Source of the DNA: CAZPUS01 sp964589825
Lineage (GTDB): Bacteria; Fibrobacterota; Chitinivibrionia; Chitinivibrionales; WJKA01
Length of the DNA stretch: 64,000 nucleotides
Direction: 5' to 3'
Assembly (NCBI GenBank): GCA_964589825.1
Contig: CAZPUS010000010.1
Span: forward strand, 23,707-87,706
Positions within the stretch are counted from its first letter, which is position 1. Each line of letters begins with the position of its first letter. The position numbers and the translations under genes are program-made. Shown here in pieces: positions 45,076 to 55,645 of this stretch. Below the pieces are notes generated by a model. That model was not told where the DNA came from, made no database searches, and saw only the letters and a list, made by a program, of their open reading frames with translations.

Positions 45076-46698
45076 TCATTTATTCTGTGGGACACAGTTT
45101 TCACATATTGCACCGATAAATCCTTTGAATAACGGATGCGGCTGAATTGGCCGGGATTTGAACTCGGGATGGAATTGTGACGCAACAAACCAGGGATGAT
45201 CCGGTATTTCGCATATCTCCACGAGCATACCGTCCGGAGAAAGACCGGAAAGTACCATTCCCGCCTTTTCAAACTTTTCTTTATAGGCAGTATTAAATTC
45301 ATACCGATGGCGATGCCGTTCACTGATATCCTCACATCCGTATAATTCACGGGCCCGCGTTCCTTTTACAAGCTTGCAGGGAAAGGCTCCCAGACGCATG
45401 GTGCCGCCGAGGTTCATCACTTTTTTCTGCTTCTCCATCAAATGTATGACCGGATTTTCGGTCTGTGGCATAAGCTCAGCACTTTGCGCATCCGACAAAC
45501 CGAGCACATTTCGCGCAAACTCCACCACCGCCATCTGCATGCCGAAACAAATGCCGAGAAATGGTATCCTATTCTCACGGGCGTACTTAACTGCACATAT
45601 TTTGCCTTCACATCCGCGTTTGCCGAATCCGTGAGGAACTAGTATGCCGTCCGCATCACTAAGCATTTCCGCGATCTGTGTTTCATCCATATCCTCGAAG
45701 CGTTCTGAAGAAATACTTTTGAGGTTCACTTTAGTCTGATGATGTGCTCCCGCATGAAACAACGCCTCGTGGATTGACTTGTACGAATCGACCAATTCGG
45801 CGTATTTACCTACAATAGCCACCGTCAGCTCCCGTTCGGGGTTGATCACTCGATCGACATACTCTCGCCAGGGTTTGAGATTTCGGCGTTTGCTGTTAAG
45901 ACCCAGCGCATCCACGATAGAAAAATCGAGGTTCTGTGTCGCAAATTCAAGCGGTACCTCATAAATGGTATTCGGTACATCGAAGGCCTCGACTACCATA
46001 TCCGATTCAACATTACAAAATAGCGATATCTTTCTGCGAACCTCCTTATCCAGACGCTTCTCGGTCCTGCAGATGAGCATATCCGGTACAATTCCTATTT
46101 CACGCAATCTTCCCACCGAATGCTGCGTCGGCTTGGTTTTCACCTCTCCCGCTTTATGCAGATACGGTATAAGCGTCACATGAACAAAGAGTACATTACT
46201 CCGGCCACGTTCGAGACGAAACTGCCGCAGCGCTTCCAGAAACGGCAAACTCTCTATGTCACCCACCGTACCGCCGATTTCACTGATTATCACATCGACA
46301 TCCGGCGATTCGAGACTCCTTATACAATCACATATTTCATTGGTCACATGCGGGACCACCTGAACGGTCCCTCCCAGATAATCACCTCGCCGTTCTTTTT
46401 TTATAATAGAATCATAAATTTTACCTGCGGTAAAATTACAGTTTCTGTTCGTGGAGATTCCGGTGAAGCGCTCATAATGACCAAGGTCGAGATCGGTCTC
46501 GGTCCCGTCGTCGGTCACATAAACTTCTCCGTGCTGATACGGATTCATGGTGCCGGGGTCTACATTGAGGTAAGGATCATATTTCTGATGTGCAACCCGA
46601 ATTTTGCGTGATTTTAAAAGAAGCCCGATCGATGCGGCGGTAATTCCCTTGCCCAGTGATGATACAACTCCTCCGGTAACGAATATATACTTCGACAT
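45076..46698 (-). CDS. pyrG: CTP synthase
   Basis: 540 residues, the usual length. The N-terminal amidoligase domain has [35 protein letters not shown] and [12 protein letters not shown]. The C-terminal class I glutaminase has [16 protein letters not shown] with the nucleophilic cysteine, and [14 protein letters not shown]. It makes CTP from UTP, ATP and glutamine. nfo follows after 46 bases. Confidence 0.98.
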   Translation of the reverse strand: MSKYIFVTGGVVSSLGKGITAASIGLLLKSRKIRVAHQKYDPYLNVDPGTMNPYQHGEVYVTDDGTETDLDLGHYERFTGISTNRNCNFTAGKIYDSIIKKERRGDYLGGTVQVVPHVTNEICDCIRSLESPDVDVIISEIGGTVGDIESLPFLEALRQFRLERGRSNVLFVHVTLIPYLHKAGEVKTKPTQHSVGRLREIGIVPDMLICRTEKRLDKEVRRKISLFCNVESDMVVEAFDVPNTIYEVPLEFATQNLDFSIVDALGLNSKRRNLKPWREYVDRVINPERELTVAIVGKYAELVDSYKSIHEALFHAGAHHQTKVNLKSISSERFEDMDETQIAEMLSDADGILVPHGFGKRGCEGKICAVKYARENRIPFLGICFGMQMAVVEFARNVLGLSDAQSAELMPQTENPVIHLMEKQKKVMNLGGTMRLGAFPCKLVKGTRARELYGCEDISERHRHRYEFNTAYKEKFEKAGMVLSGLSPDGMLVEICEIPDHPWFVASQFHPEFKSRPIQPHPLFKGFIGAICENCVPQNK

Positions 46699-47142
46699 TC
46701 TACGCTCCAGCGGTTATGGTGATATGGTTAGATTCGCTGTGCTTGTTCGCCATTGCGCTGACACACCTCAGGATTTGCCGGTTTTCCAAACACGGATCTC
46801 CGTAACGTGAGTGGTGTATCCACTCCCTACCGTACGCATCTCTTTCCCATTCTCACATTAAAAATACGGCAAATAAATTGAAAAAGCAAATACTGACTGA
46901 ACCAAAGGTAACCATTCGTAAAATACAATAATCACTATCGATGCAGCGTACTGCACATAAAACTGCCCATCATTTCCACCCCGTATATCATAACGTTTCC
47001 TGTATGATATGAGCCCAAAGACGGGGTAACATTACGCATGCCGCCACTTTTATGCGTTACACCACCAACACCGTCTTTTTATAATGTATCGACGCCGGCC
47101 ATGCGAGTACCAATTCGTGTATGTCAAGAATCCTTTTTTGCG
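46699..47142. other. Intergenic, no gene seen
   Basis: 444 bases between pyrG and repeat copy 5. It presumably holds the pyrG promoter on the minus strand. No supported ORF, hairpin or RNA was found. Confidence 0.5.
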
Positions 47143-47300
47143 CCGAAAAGATCGATTGCTTTGATGAAAGAAGCGACGAGCCTTGCTGAAAATGCGTTCT
47201 CGAAAAAGATCCGGCTGTCTTGTTGGTCGTCCCATGATTTTGGGGACGCTGCAGTACCGATGGCAACAGATTCCGCTTACAAAACCGCTCAATTCAGGTT
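47143..47300 (+). repeat. Dispersed palindromic repeat, full length
   Basis: GATCGATTGCTTTGATGAAAG at the left, GTTCTCGAAAAAG, then TGTCTTGTTGGTCGTCCCATG as the core, and CGATGGCAACAGATTCCGC leading to AAAACCGCTCAATTCAGGTT at the right. It is oriented opposite to the copy at 47635-47796. Confidence 0.85.
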
Positions 47301-47634
47301 GTTTTTTTTGCACCAAAACAGACTTATTTGGGGACCTCCTGGGTTTCAGGATTATAGACCTAAGTCAAGAGTCGAGCCCGGAGACCATATCGTCCCAACT
47401 GTCACCATCGTAGCATGGCTTGTGCCATGTTACTATATATTATTTTGGAAAATATGACCTCTGCGTGCATGGATTTCACGCACGGTCCGCTTTACCGATC
47501 AGGAGTCATTTTTTCGAACAGCGCGTCTCTTATGCACACCGGTCTGCGCGTTATGCGCCTACCTTCCTGCATCATTACGTTTGTATGAACAGGCAATTCG
47601 TGAATTGTACCGATAGTGCAGATCGATGAATCAG
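47301..47634. other. 334-bp spacer between two inverted repeat copies, no gene seen
   Basis: The frames here are short and lack ribosome sites. No transposase fragment or known RNA was recognised. The segment is bracketed by two full palindromic repeat copies in opposite orientation. Confidence 0.5.
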
Positions 47635-47796
47635 ACCAAAACCGAGCGTTTTTATTCGCGAAAGCTGCTGCAATGCGCACTACTCTTATATCCTCGAAAA
47701 CCATGAGACAACCAACAAGGTCGCCCATACTTTTCGAGAACAAAATAGCACCACGAGTCACCGCAGCTTTCATCAAAACAACTGTTCCATTCAGGT
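47635..47796 (-). repeat. Dispersed palindromic repeat, full length, inverted
   Basis: In reverse orientation: ACCTGAATGGAACAGTTG, then TTTTGATGAAAGCTGCGGTG, CTATTTTGTTCTCGAAAAG, core GACC-TTGTTGGTTGTCTCATG, TTTTCGAGGATATAAGAGTA and GCAGCAGCTTTCGCG to the right end. The core and the arm segments are among the best preserved of all copies. Confidence 0.87.
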
Positions 47797-47829
47797 GAGA
47801 ATGAATAGACAAAAATTTCGCGCGTATCC

Positions 47830-47858
47830 TTGCATTTGTACCACACAAATTGTATAGT
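47830..47858 (+). promoter_or_regulatory. Sigma70-type promoter of the large TPR gene
   Basis: TTGCAT at 47830-47835, a 17-base spacer, TATAGT at 47853-47858. The leader would be about 55 bases and carries AAGGA before the ATG at 47921. It lies 34 bases beyond a repeat copy. Confidence 0.65.
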
Positions 47859-47920
47859 TTTAAGGTAGGTCTGTACAGGGATAACGACAATGAAGGTTTT
47901 TACAACCAAGGATTTTCTTT

Positions 47921-50900
47921 ATGCATAACAATACAAACAATGACATTCTGCATACTCCACGACGCACATTCTCCATTCTTTTATTCACATGTGCCGTGGT
48001 TTTTTCATTCTGTTTTTGTGCCTACCCCAAAGAATCGCGTACACTGCTTATCGCACGCCCGGTAGACCTGGCTCTCGATGAAAAAAGCCGTCAGCCATGG
48101 GTCGGTGCATTGCTCGAAGACCTTTTTTACTATAAACTCTCGGCGCTTGAACATACCAGAGTTGTTCCACGGGATTCTATTCTGACTCGCACCGGTAGTC
48201 GCAATAATTTTTCAGCTACGGTAAACACACAGACCTATCTTTCAATTGCCAGAGAAAAAAGTGCCGATTACTGCATATTTCAAAAATATGAGGCCGGAAA
48301 TAACAAACCTGTCAAATATGTCTGTGAAGTCACCGATCCGCAAAACAACTCACAGTTAGTAACTATCGATGATGTTTTTCCCATTGGCTCGTGTGCTCAT
48401 AAAACGGATTCTATCCTTCGAGTAATACTTTCGCGTTCCGACATAACCATCCCGGAACGGCTTCAGCGATTTTTCCGCTTTCCTGTTCTGGGAGACGATG
48501 AGAAGCTCCTCGAACAACTGGGTAATGTCATTTTGCGGCATCATTACGGTGCGCCGATAAAACATACCCAGCTCGCACAAAATTACCTTGCCGTCAGTAA
48601 TGAAGATTCACGTATGGAACTCGCGGCATTTCGGGGTGCAATCCAGTATTTCAAGGCATCGGAATACGATAACGCGATCGATGTCTTTTCCAACATCCAC
48701 GAGGTACTTCCAGAATATGGTCCTCTTTACCTGCCATTTACCATAAGTCTTCACAAAACCTCACAATTGCAGGAGGCCCTGAAAATTGCCCGTCAGGGGG
48801 AAAAAAAGATGCCCAATTCGATTCCGCTTTTACTTGCCAAAGCAAAGGTGTTCGACAAAATTGGCAATCGAACGCAGGCTCGAAAGGTCTATAGTGAAAT
48901 ACGCGGCATCGATTCACTCAATCCGCACGCATTGCTGTTCTTGGCTCGAGAAAAACTCGACGCATCCGAGCCGGAAAAGGCCCTCTCTCTTGCAAAAAAG
49001 GCGGCAATGAAGGGAGGACGTACCATAAAAGCCGATATCCTCAAAACAAAGGCTATGGCGCTATTTGCCCTTAAAAGAAACGAGGAAGCCGAAGCTGAGT
49101 TTCTTAATGCTTCTCACTATGCACCGGAAGACGCCTCTCTTTATATTTATCTGGGGAAGGTATACCAAAGATTGGACAATTACACTAAGGCCGCGGAATA
49201 CTACAGCAAAGCGGGTAATTACGAACCTGACAATTTTTCCACTTTTCACAATGCGGCGCAGGCATACGTGGCGGCGGGCAATCCTATGAAAGCATTGCAG
49301 ATTTATTCACGCATAGAACGAAAATTTCCCGACAATGTCACGCTGATGAAGCATACGGGTCTTCTGAAGCTTCGACATGCGGGGGACACATCAGATGCTT
49401 TTTTATATCTGCAGAACGCCTATGAACTCAACCGGGATGATCCACACGTGATGCTTGCACTTGGCCGGATCTATATGCATCGAACACAATACGATGATGC
49501 ATTTCGTATGTTCAATACCATTCTGCAACGTCCAGAGACAAGAAATGCGGCACGCCTGGGTCTTGCCTGTCTGTATCTGCACAAAAAGCGCCCGTCCCAG
49601 TCTCTCACGTATATAAGCGAAATTCTCAAAGATACCGTTGCATTGCCACATGTAAACCGCTATTATGGAGACGCCAAACTCATGGTCGGTGATACAGTGG
49701 GTGCCATCGAACGGTACAATACTGAAAAAAAAATGTACGGGACCTCGGTATATCTTCAACAAAAACTCGCATCTCTGTATTATGCAACACAACAGTGGGA
49801 CCGGGCAGAGCAGGAATACAAAACACTGGTTTCACTCTCGCCGCAAGAGTACAACGCCTACCTTCGTCTCTCACTCATTTATCTGCACCGGGGCAACGTC
49901 ACTACCGCTCTTGAATACTGGGACAAAGCAGAAGCGCAGGGGAAACCAGATGCACAACAATACTATCGGGCAGCCACATTACTGCTCGAACACAACAGAA
50001 AAGACCAGGCCATAACGATGTTCAGGGAATGCGTTTCCCTTAATCCTCAAAAAGAATCGGCCTGGCAGCAACTCGCACGCATTTATTCCCGTTCCGGCAA
50101 AGACAGTATGGCAGCGGAGAGCTACATAAAACTGTATGGTATTGATAGTAAAGCATACAGTGACGAACTCGCGCAAGCGGGGCATCTCTTTTTCAAAATA
50201 GGTGAAAACAGACCGGCTCGTGATGCATATCAGCTTTTTCTCAATGACGGTAATACAAGTACCCGGGTTAAAATCAATCTGGCTCACATTGAATTCGCCA
50301 ATGAAAATTTCTCACGAGTAATAACGCTTCTTGCCCCGGTATCAGCACGGGATATTTCAGATACCCGCACCCATCTTATCCTCGGCACTTCGTATATGGA
50401 GGTCGAAGATTATTCCAACGCGATTCCGCCTTTGAAGAACACCATTGAGGCGGAAACCAAAAATACGGATGCCCTTCGAATGCTTGGTTTGGCGGGTGAA
50501 AAGACCGGTAAATTTGATATGGCAGCTCAGATGTATTCCAGACTACTCGAAGTTGCGGGGATCGAATCCTATCCCGATATTGCCTATACACTCGGCCGCC
50601 TTCATGAAAAAAATAACAACTCTGAAAAAGCAAAAGCGCAATACCGAACAAACATCCGTCATTTTCCCGGCCAGGAAAGACACTACCAGCGTCTCGCCAA
50701 CCTGTTATTCAATGAAAGCAGTTATAAGGAATGTGCGCAAGTGATCGAAAATGCGCTCGGTCACACACAGTTAGAGCCTGGTGCAAAGAAACTGCTCGCC
50801 CGATGCTATGAACAACTCGACCGACGTGAAAAAGCGATAGAGTGGTACCAGAAGTATCTGACTGCGGTTACTAATGACGCGGGGGCCTGGGAAGCTCTGG

Positions 50901-52756
50901 GTGCACTTCAATTCAAAAACCGAAGCTATGCCGAAGCTGCCGCCGCATACAAGGAAGCGAGCAGATTAGCACCCGATAATTTCGACATGGTATTCATGCA
51001 GGGAAAGGCGTATTACAAATCGAATGATTATCCAAAAGCTGCACACGCGCTTGAAAAAGCACACCAGTTGAACACCGGCAGCATTGAAGCGCTAAAATAC
51101 CTCAGTCGAAGCTATGCACAAACGGGCAATACCAACGAACGCATCGATGTGCTGAAAAAGTGGATTTCCATCGAACCGAAAAACCGTGACATTCAACTTC
51201 GGCTTGCTGATGTGCTTATGCGAAATGACCGTCTCCGGGAAGCCGCCGACATACTGACCAGCGCAAGTAAATCGGAAAAGAAAAACCCTCAAATTTTCGA
51301 AAAACTCGTTACAATCTATTCAAAGCTGAATGATGATAAAAAATTGTTTCATGCAGCCCGGGAACTCGCGGCACTCAAGCCGGAAGATCCCAATGCCCAT
51401 TACACACTCGCACGGTACTACCTTTCGCATAACGACACCGCCAGTGCTTCAGCACACCTGGAAAAGGCGGTACGATTCAGCGATGCGCATGCCCCCTCGC
51501 AATTCGAATACGCCAAACTGCAGCTACACAACGGTAATGTACACAAAGCCGTTATACATTTTGACCGTGCGATCGATCTCGAACCGCAAAACGGCCTTTA
51601 CCTTTCCTATTTTGCGTTTGCAGCATCCCGCAAGGGCGAAATGTCTAAAGCCCTCGGCGCACTTTCGACCGCAGAAAAATCAGGTTATGGAGATGATGTG
51701 GATGCCCGATGTATGGCTGCACAGGTATATATCAACGCCGACAAGACCGTACAGGCCAAAGACGTACTACGCACCGCAATTAAATCGAACCCGGATTGTG
51801 ACCAATGTTACGAAATTATCGGCAGCGCCTACATGCGGGAAGCCAATTACAAACATGCAGTAAAAGCACTAATGAAGTCATGGGAAATCGGCGGGTTCGA
51901 TCCTTCCGTATTGCTCAAACTCTCCAAATCACTCACCATTGACGGAAAGTACGAAGAAGCGGAGGACTTTCTTAAAATGGTACTCAAAAAACGCTCCGGA
52001 AATCACGAAGCGGTGTATCGTCTCGCACATATTTTTCTGCGTCGGGAAAAACTCGAAGACGCACAATCGCTTAAATCTAGATACGAAAACAGGGAAAAAA
52101 CAGGATGGTATCATCTCATGAAAGGTGAAATCGCAGAATACCAGGATGAAATCAACACCGCATTTGTATCTTATAATGTAGCCAAGCGGTTTCTGCCCGA
52201 AAATCCGGTTGTTTACAATGCAAGCGGACGCATATTTCTGCATAAGGATAAATATGAAAAAGCGATCGTCGATTTCAGCAAGGCGCTTTCGTATGATCCC
52301 AACAACCCGCGCCTGCAGGTAAACCTCGCAAAAGCGTATAAAGCAAAAGGGGACGTCAAAGCGGCACAGGAACTCGTCTCCGGTGTATGCAAACGGTTTC
52401 CGCACAATGTCGAAGGTTCCATCACCCTTGCAAAAATTAAAGCGGAAAAAGGTTTTCACCGTGCAGCGATAGCTCTCATCGAGCAGGCGCTTTCCCATAA
52501 TCCCGACAATTCCCAGCTATATCTGCAGCGGGGAAACATCGAACGCGCTCTCAATCAGTTCGATGAAGCGGAAAAGTCATATAAAAAAGCGATCCGTAAA
52601 AGCGGCCGGGAGAACGTACGCGCCTATAAAGCGCTGGGAGATCTGTTTTACGAAAGCATCGACGACAGCAATAAGGCTGAAAAATACTACCGTAAATTCG
52701 TACAAAACGGCGGCTCCGATATTACCGTGCAGCAACGGCTCGATAAACTCAAATAA
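47921..52756 (+). CDS. Very large exported TPR protein
   Basis: 1611 residues. A signal peptide (FSILLFTCAVVFSFCFCAYP) has a cysteine near its end, so a lipoprotein or soluble periplasmic form is possible. Residues ~40-190 are a non-TPR domain that resembles the start of curli-assembly/CsgG-like or TolB-type N-terminal domains (LLIARPVDLALDEKS...VGALLEDLFYYKL). From ~195 to the end the chain is tetratricopeptide repeats (for example APEDASLYIYLGKVYQRLDN, YTKAAEYYSKAGNYEPDN), enough length for about 40 units. TPR arrays scaffold protein complexes. Its neighbours are envelope glycan genes. AAGGA precedes the ATG. The specific partner is unknown. Confidence 0.88.
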   Translation: MHNNTNNDILHTPRRTFSILLFTCAVVFSFCFCAYPKESRTLLIARPVDLALDEKSRQPWVGALLEDLFYYKLSALEHTRVVPRDSILTRTGSRNNFSATVNTQTYLSIAREKSADYCIFQKYEAGNNKPVKYVCEVTDPQNNSQLVTIDDVFPIGSCAHKTDSILRVILSRSDITIPERLQRFFRFPVLGDDEKLLEQLGNVILRHHYGAPIKHTQLAQNYLAVSNEDSRMELAAFRGAIQYFKASEYDNAIDVFSNIHEVLPEYGPLYLPFTISLHKTSQLQEALKIARQGEKKMPNSIPLLLAKAKVFDKIGNRTQARKVYSEIRGIDSLNPHALLFLAREKLDASEPEKALSLAKKAAMKGGRTIKADILKTKAMALFALKRNEEAEAEFLNASHYAPEDASLYIYLGKVYQRLDNYTKAAEYYSKAGNYEPDNFSTFHNAAQAYVAAGNPMKALQIYSRIERKFPDNVTLMKHTGLLKLRHAGDTSDAFLYLQNAYELNRDDPHVMLALGRIYMHRTQYDDAFRMFNTILQRPETRNAARLGLACLYLHKKRPSQSLTYISEILKDTVALPHVNRYYGDAKLMVGDTVGAIERYNTEKKMYGTSVYLQQKLASLYYATQQWDRAEQEYKTLVSLSPQEYNAYLRLSLIYLHRGNVTTALEYWDKAEAQGKPDAQQYYRAATLLLEHNRKDQAITMFRECVSLNPQKESAWQQLARIYSRSGKDSMAAESYIKLYGIDSKAYSDELAQAGHLFFKIGENRPARDAYQLFLNDGNTSTRVKINLAHIEFANENFSRVITLLAPVSARDISDTRTHLILGTSYMEVEDYSNAIPPLKNTIEAETKNTDALRMLGLAGEKTGKFDMAAQMYSRLLEVAGIESYPDIAYTLGRLHEKNNNSEKAKAQYRTNIRHFPGQERHYQRLANLLFNESSYKECAQVIENALGHTQLEPGAKKLLARCYEQLDRREKAIEWYQKYLTAVTNDAGAWEALGALQFKNRSYAEAAAAYKEASRLAPDNFDMVFMQGKAYYKSNDYPKAAHALEKAHQLNTGSIEALKYLSRSYAQTGNTNERIDVLKKWISIEPKNRDIQLRLADVLMRNDRLREAADILTSASKSEKKNPQIFEKLVTIYSKLNDDKKLFHAARELAALKPEDPNAHYTLARYYLSHNDTASASAHLEKAVRFSDAHAPSQFEYAKLQLHNGNVHKAVIHFDRAIDLEPQNGLYLSYFAFAASRKGEMSKALGALSTAEKSGYGDDVDARCMAAQVYINADKTVQAKDVLRTAIKSNPDCDQCYEIIGSAYMREANYKHAVKALMKSWEIGGFDPSVLLKLSKSLTIDGKYEEAEDFLKMVLKKRSGNHEAVYRLAHIFLRREKLEDAQSLKSRYENREKTGWYHLMKGEIAEYQDEINTAFVSYNVAKRFLPENPVVYNASGRIFLHKDKYEKAIVDFSKALSYDPNNPRLQVNLAKAYKAKGDVKAAQELVSGVCKRFPHNVEGSITLAKIKAEKGFHRAAIALIEQALSHNPDNSQLYLQRGNIERALNQFDEAEKSYKKAIRKSGRENVRAYKALGDLFYESIDDSNKAEKYYRKFVQNGGSDITVQQRLDKLK

Positions 52757-53015
52757 GCTACAGCTACGACCGTATATCTATACATATCGCGGAATGGTGT
52801 ATGAAGGCTTCTACATGTCTCCATCGTCCGCATCAGGGTTTTCTATCCAAAACAGCCCCAAATGCCAATCCCCTCTTTTCTCCGGACAGGAGTGACAAAA
52901 GGTATTTTTTTCTTGCATTGAGACAGCACAGGATCGGTACTACCCGGGGCATATGCAGTAGTCCATGCTATCTCTTATATTCTGCCATATATCAATTATT
53001 CCGGCGGGATCATTC

Positions 53016-55469
53016 ATGAAAAAGATTGCTCAAGAGAAAAAACACGACCCTGCGCATAAAAAGAAGCGGGTAACGCGTGCACCCGCACATTCGTTACAAA
53101 ACGATGCGGGGATGCAGCCACGCATGCGTCTCGGCTTCGTACTTTTATCTATCCTTACACTCACCGCGATTTTTTTCTGGCCGGTAATCAGCGCCAAAGG
53201 GGTATTCTGGAACGATTTTATCCAGCAGTATTTTCCATACCGGATTTTCGCCAGTGTTTCCCTGCGCCAGGGAGTATTCCCCTTCTGGAACCCCTACCTT
53301 TTCAGTGGCATGCCGTTTTTTGCCGACATTCAGACGGCGGTACTCTATCCGCTCAATCTTGCACTCGTGCTCTTTTCCTCCCCCCAATGGCTCAGTCCCT
53401 ACATATTCGAACTACAGATAATTCTTCATGTCGCTTTCGCCGGCTTTGCCATGTATCTGTGTGCACGTGATTTTCGTATTTCAATGGCCGGTGCACTTTG
53501 CGCCGCACTTACATTTATGTTCTGCGGATTCACTACTGCACACATATTTCATGTGACCATGATACATTCTCTCGGGTGGATCGTGCTGTCGATATGGGCC
53601 GTGCGGCGTATGCTCGATACCAGAAAACTTATATGGGTTGCGGCTTCCGCATTTTTCCTGTGGATGGTATGCCTTGCCGGCCATCCTCAGCTTATGCTGT
53701 ATACCTATTACTGGATAGGGGCATACCTGCTCTACCATAGTATCATTTTACTGAAGGAGAAAAAAGGATATAGACCGGTCGCATTGTCAATCGGGCTATT
53801 TATAGCAGCGGTGACTCTCTCGTTTGGCCTCTCCTCTATTCAGCTGCTTCCTACCCGTGCACTGGGAGAACACTCGATACGCGCATCCATATCCTACGAA
53901 AAATCGACCGAATGTTCCCTTCGTCCCTACAGGCTGGTCACACTGATCGCTCCCAATTTTTTCGGCACGCCCAACAATTTTTTCTCGAAAAAAAGGCCCT
54001 TTTACTGGGGAATGAGCGAAGCCGATCGGTCCCCGGGCGCTCATTATTACTGGGAAACCGCTATTTATATCGGCATTGTCCCGCTCGCACTTATGCTATG
54101 CGCCATACTCCTGGGGCGATCGCCACCGGTCGTATTCCTCTCCCTCATGAGTCTTATATCTCTTCTGCTCGCTATGGGGAATTCTTTCTTTCTACACTGG
54201 ATCGCCTATCACGTGCTGCCAGGCTTCAGTCGGTTTCGGATTCCCGGACGCTTTGCCGCAATGTTCAGCATATCCGCCAGCCTTTGTGCGGGGTTCGGTT
54301 TTATGTGGTGTATCAACAGGGCTAGATTACTTCCCGATACCATTCGCAAACGTTTTTTGACCGTTCTGGGCGTACTTGCCGCATGTGCATTCGGAATCAC
54401 CATTTTGTTTCAGGCCGGTGCGTTTAACGGGAATCTCGCTTCGTTTCTTGCCTCGAGTGGAATATTCGGTCATAACATGTCCCGTCTTACGGCAATTACG
54501 GAAAAAATGATACAACCTTCTGCTGCAGGATCCATGTGGCGTTTCACCCTCTTTTTTATTCTCTTTTCAGCAGTTGTAGCCGCCGCGCTGCTGAAGAAAA
54601 TATCCGCACGAACCACTGCCGCTGCATTGCTGGTGATACTCGTATTCGATCTTTTTTCGTTTGGATGGGGGTTTTGCGCCCAAAAAAAGAGCCCTGACTC
54701 CATTTATCCCCGCACGCAGCTCATACAACAGATCAAGCGCCAGTATGAAAACGAATTATTCAGGATTAATTCACGGAATTCAAAGCCCGGTACAAAAGGC
54801 CTTAATGGCTCGTACCTGCTGTTTCATAAAAATGCCGGCAGTGTACATCGTATGTTTCTTATGGAGGGATATACTCCGCTGCGCCTGCGTAGAAAATTCA
54901 TCAACCGCCGCGATGTAACGCTCGATATCCTTAACACTAAATATAAAATAGAGGTAGATCGTAAAAGCGGTAGAAAAAGCCTTGCGCTACATACCTCCTA
55001 CCTTCCTCGCGCATGGATGGCATATGATTACCGTGTGGTGACCGGACAGGAGCGCATTAAGCAAGTACTTTACTCCTCCCAATTCGATCATACCCGAGGC
55101 ATAATCCTCGAGGAAAAACCCCGCTGGTCTCAGGACGAACTCCGCTTTGACAGCACCGCCCGGGTATCTATCACGAACTATTCGCTCAATTCCATACAGC
55201 TCGAAGTAACGACACAATCGAATGGGTTTCTGCTGCTGAGTGAAATCCATTATCCCGAATGGAACGCGTCGGTCGATGGGAAAAAAGTCCCTCTTTACCG
55301 GGCGAATTACGCTTTACGGGCAATTCCGGTACCACAAGGCACTCATCGGGTTTCATGCTCCTATGAGAGCGGTCCCTTTACAAAAGGAAGTCTTATAACA
55401 CTGGCAGGAATGTTCGTTCTATGTTCGCTGATAGCCGCTGCATTAGTGAGTCGGTTTCATCAAAACTGA
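53016..55469 (+). CDS. YfhO-family multi-spanning membrane protein
   Basis: 817 residues from the ATG at 53016, the first good start in the frame. A basic N-terminus (EKKHDPAHKKKR) leads to about 12-13 membrane segments. WNDFIQQYFPYRIFASVSLR, GVFPFWNPYLFSGMPFFADI and CLAGHPQLMLY are YfhO signatures. A soluble C-terminal domain ends with a last membrane helix. YfhO proteins are GT-C-fold relatives; the Gram-positive members add sugars to lipoteichoic acid. The stop codon lies inside the left arm of a repeat copy. It follows the TPR gene by 259 bases and converges with gtrA. Confidence 0.88.
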   Translation: MKKIAQEKKHDPAHKKKRVTRAPAHSLQNDAGMQPRMRLGFVLLSILTLTAIFFWPVISAKGVFWNDFIQQYFPYRIFASVSLRQGVFPFWNPYLFSGMPFFADIQTAVLYPLNLALVLFSSPQWLSPYIFELQIILHVAFAGFAMYLCARDFRISMAGALCAALTFMFCGFTTAHIFHVTMIHSLGWIVLSIWAVRRMLDTRKLIWVAASAFFLWMVCLAGHPQLMLYTYYWIGAYLLYHSIILLKEKKGYRPVALSIGLFIAAVTLSFGLSSIQLLPTRALGEHSIRASISYEKSTECSLRPYRLVTLIAPNFFGTPNNFFSKKRPFYWGMSEADRSPGAHYYWETAIYIGIVPLALMLCAILLGRSPPVVFLSLMSLISLLLAMGNSFFLHWIAYHVLPGFSRFRIPGRFAAMFSISASLCAGFGFMWCINRARLLPDTIRKRFLTVLGVLAACAFGITILFQAGAFNGNLASFLASSGIFGHNMSRLTAITEKMIQPSAAGSMWRFTLFFILFSAVVAAALLKKISARTTAAALLVILVFDLFSFGWGFCAQKKSPDSIYPRTQLIQQIKRQYENELFRINSRNSKPGTKGLNGSYLLFHKNAGSVHRMFLMEGYTPLRLRRKFINRRDVTLDILNTKYKIEVDRKSGRKSLALHTSYLPRAWMAYDYRVVTGQERIKQVLYSSQFDHTRGIILEEKPRWSQDELRFDSTARVSITNYSLNSIQLEVTTQSNGFLLLSEIHYPEWNASVDGKKVPLYRANYALRAIPVPQGTHRVSCSYESGPFTKGSLITLAGMFVLCSLIAAALVSRFHQN

Positions 55470-55621
55470 GCCATCGTTCTGATGAAAAAAGCGGTGAGCC
55501 GTGCTGCTATTGTGTCCTCGAAATCCATTGGACAACATTGTTGGTTGTCTTATGATTTTGGAGAATATAAAAGTAATGCGGATTGCAGCAGATTTCATTA
55601 AAACCGCTCAATTTAGGTTTA
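55463..55621 (+). repeat. Dispersed palindromic repeat overlapping the YfhO stop codon
   Basis: Left end AACTGAGCCATCG contains the YfhO stop TGA (55467-55469). GCGGTGAGCCGTGCTGCTATTG follows, then core GACAAC-ATTGTTG-GTTGTC (perfect 6-bp stem), GGAGAATATAAAAGTAATGCG, GCAGCAGATTTCATTAAAAC and right end CCGCTCAATTTAGGTTTA. It sits between the convergent YfhO and GtrA genes. Confidence 0.88.
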
Positions 55622-55645
55622 AGCCTATCCGTAACGCAATGGTTA

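Noticed and set aside
47038..47457. 139-codon frame across a repeat copy
   Set aside because: Most of it is a translation of the palindromic repeat; similar meaningless frames occur in other copies.
47301..47634. Composite transposon with its own transposase
   Set aside because: No transposase-like frame or DDE motif was seen between the two repeat copies.
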